Positions 63,270-64,000 of a stretch of 64,000 nucleotides of DNA are shown here, piece by piece. Position 1 is the first letter of the stretch. Every line of letters begins with the position of its first letter. The stretch is from Fasciolopsis buskii (taxonomy: Eukaryota; Platyhelminthes; Trematoda; Plagiorchiida; Fasciolidae): NCBI GenBank assembly GCA_008360955.1, contig LUCM01000294.1, positions 349,460 to 413,459 of the forward strand. The letters run 5' to 3'. The position numbers and the translations under genes were made by a program. The notes beneath the pieces are model-generated. The model did no database searches. It saw only the letters and a list, made by a program, of their open reading frames with translations, and was not told the DNA's origin.

Positions 63270-63950
63270 TTTGCCTACGATTAAACACAAATTTTAAGTT
63301 GAACAATGCTTTTTAGTCACTTTATTCCCTGTACATTATGGGGTTGTTAAATTTGGCCGTTCGTAGCTTACTGCTTCCCTAACACGTCAGCGACATACGT
63401 GTTTTAAGTCGTGCTCGTGAATGGTCATAAAGCTTGATTAATTTTGTTCCATATCAAGATTTTTCTTACGGAAAAATGTTTTCGGTTCAGAAGAAACTGT
63501 GATTTATAAAACCTCGGTTAGCATAAAAACCACAATAAGTAAATAACTAATTTCGATTCGAAAATACAAGATTATTTATGAGTACAGTTTACGATAAGAC
63601 AAGCCCTTAGTGACAGACAGACGGGTTAGTTTGTCTTTATAAATTCAAGCCAGGACAAGTCCCAAAATTATATCGAAAAACATTTATGAACTGTTCGTTC
63701 TTCATCGAAATTCTGTCTTTCTTATCCGGGTTTGTGCTTAATGGTTGCCAGGGTCAGTCAGGTTCAACCGGCCTCGTACCCGTCTAGAAAACTTTGTAAT
63801 AAGTTAGATAAACCGGTGAATAAGTTTTGATATCTAGTGGAACATGTTTCCATCTTTCAAGGGCTGGAATGTTCTGGAAAGGAGATTGTGGAGTGCGTGA
63901 AGGTCGTACATACCTGAACGTGTATACATGGTGACATACAAAATCGTGGC
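63270..63950. other. Anonymous sequence
   Basis: No gene was recognised. Confidence 0.4.
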
Positions 63951-63954
63951 GCAG

Positions 63955-64000
63955 TCAATGGATTTATTTCTTTCCAAATCTGTCTTGTTCAAGTTGATGT
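63955..64000 (-). pseudogene. Possible edge of a second CR1-like RT copy
   Basis: On the minus strand the last bases read INLNKTDLERNKSID. This resembles INRTQRTDLERNRSTS in the RT remnant at 36.4 kb, with 23 of 25 bases identical around TATTTCTTTCC. If real, the rest of the RT amino-terminal side lies beyond the window. The 100 bases inward do not show motif B or C, so the copy would be truncated. Confidence 0.3.

Overview
The window reads as a piece of a large, gene-poor animal genome, most likely a parasitic flatworm (digenean fluke). That is an inference. It rests on AT-rich sequence with stops in every frame every few tens of codons, two assembly gaps (one of 810 N, one of a single N), many microsatellites, dispersed tRNA-derived SINE-like repeats, and decayed non-LTR retrotransposons. 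One of these carries an RTE-type endonuclease-RT linker of a kind I associate with fluke genomes. There is no operon structure, no rRNA and no CRISPR array. No complete protein-coding gene can be recognised.

Layout. 1-10.7 kb is anonymous sequence with GA and CA microsatellites. At 10.76-11.39 kb a 332-bp unit containing a TAG array is present twice in tandem, joined at a single N. The 810-base gap (12,634-13,443) is entered through a perfect 16-bp inverted repeat. It is followed by a tRNA-derived SINE (family A) and a perfect 18-bp hairpin. At 20.1-21.4 kb lies a broken RTE-like retrotransposon. More family A copies sit at 22.6, 27.8, 28.5 and 50.9 kb. Other tRNA-like elements lie at 31.9, 32.8 and perhaps 33.7 kb. 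A CR1/Jockey-like reverse transcriptase pseudogene lies on the minus strand at 36.1-36.7 kb, and the last 45 bases of the window may be the edge of a second copy. A second repeat family (B), about 310 bp with a tRNA-like promoter in its middle, occurs at 48.1 kb (+), 52.0 kb (-) and as a 3' half at 52.3 kb (+).

Possible host-gene content is limited to isolated exon-like stretches, none assigned to a family. They are at 15.7 kb (+), 37.5 kb (-, with a signal-peptide-like start), 48.8 kb (-), 54.5 kb (-, with a GTATGT donor), 61.8-62.4 kb (+, one frameshift in a T run) and 63.0 kb (-). The 54.5 and 61.8 kb candidates are the strongest. If real, they would be exons of genes with long introns that extend beyond or across this window; I cannot join them.
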